A stretch of DNA of 64,000 nucleotides from Epinephelus fuscoguttatus (taxonomy: Eukaryota > Chordata > Actinopteri > Perciformes > Serranidae): contig NC_064754.1 of assembly GCF_011397635.1 (NCBI RefSeq), positions 29,058,543-29,122,542 of the forward strand. Reading direction: 5' to 3'. The notes beneath the pieces are model-generated. The model was not told the origin of the DNA, searched no databases, and saw only the letters and a program-made list of their open reading frames with translations. Shown here piece by piece: positions 63,967 to 64,000 of this stretch (the stretch's first letter is position 1; the number at the start of each line of letters is the position of its first letter). Made by a program: the position numbers and the translations under genes.

Positions 63967-64000
63967 GTAGGCAATGTGCAACGTGTTTGCACCCCATTCA

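Overview
This window is from a teleost fish nuclear genome, probably a percomorph. It has intron-rich genes on a moderately AT-rich background and many fish-type repeats: hAT, Harbinger-like and TTAA-targeting MITEs, a tRNA-headed SINE, LINE fragments, fold-back elements and dinucleotide arrays. All host genes found are on the + strand. No prokaryotic feature, tRNA, rRNA or CRISPR array was seen.

Region 1 (about 1-16,800) is a tandem cluster of four small two-coding-exon genes. Each has one 265-nt exon encoding a death-fold pyrin domain (PYD) and a second exon encoding a short Pro/Ala- or Ser-rich linker. In copies 1, 2 and 4 the protein ends in a conserved tail built around [SG]-[VG]-I-[IV]-A-P-[ST]-[VI]-[ST]-G. 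Copy 3 has lost this tail through an internal deletion. A non-coding 5' exon is visible for copies 2, 3 and 4. A textbook ISRE lies just upstream of that of copy 2, and one-mismatch versions lie near those of copies 3 and 4. Direct repeats (1-780 with 6746-7430, and about 12285-13330 with 14681-15740) show how the cluster grew by duplication. Transposons then modified the introns: a 1.86-kb fold-back and a hAT in copy 1, and a TTAA element carrying a nested SINE in copy 2.

Region 2 (16,745-18,500) is an AT-rich minisatellite desert. Region 3 (about 18,530-39,130) is a complete cep170-family gene: a candidate 5'UTR exon, 18 coding exons encoding 1390 aa (N-terminal FHA domain, long basic/serine-rich middle, C-terminal CEP170-type helical region) and a 2.4-kb 3'UTR containing a fold-back repeat. 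One of its introns, inside the FHA region, is an AT-AC U12-type intron.

Region 4 (39,130-45,027) is intergenic, with a LINE remnant, a second hAT and MITEs. Region 5 (45,028 to the window end) holds the first nine coding exons of a pld5-type gene, a type II membrane protein with a degenerate phospholipase D fold. Its first HKD motif has lost the lysine, while the second keeps His, Lys and Asp. The cep170 then pld5 order and orientation match my recollection of the human CEP170-PLD5 locus, which favours cep170 over cep170b.

The most interesting unit is the PYD-plus-tail cluster. It looks like an interferon-responsive family of small inflammasome-type adaptors or decoys whose conserved beta-rich tail may be an assembly motif. 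That function is inferred, not shown.
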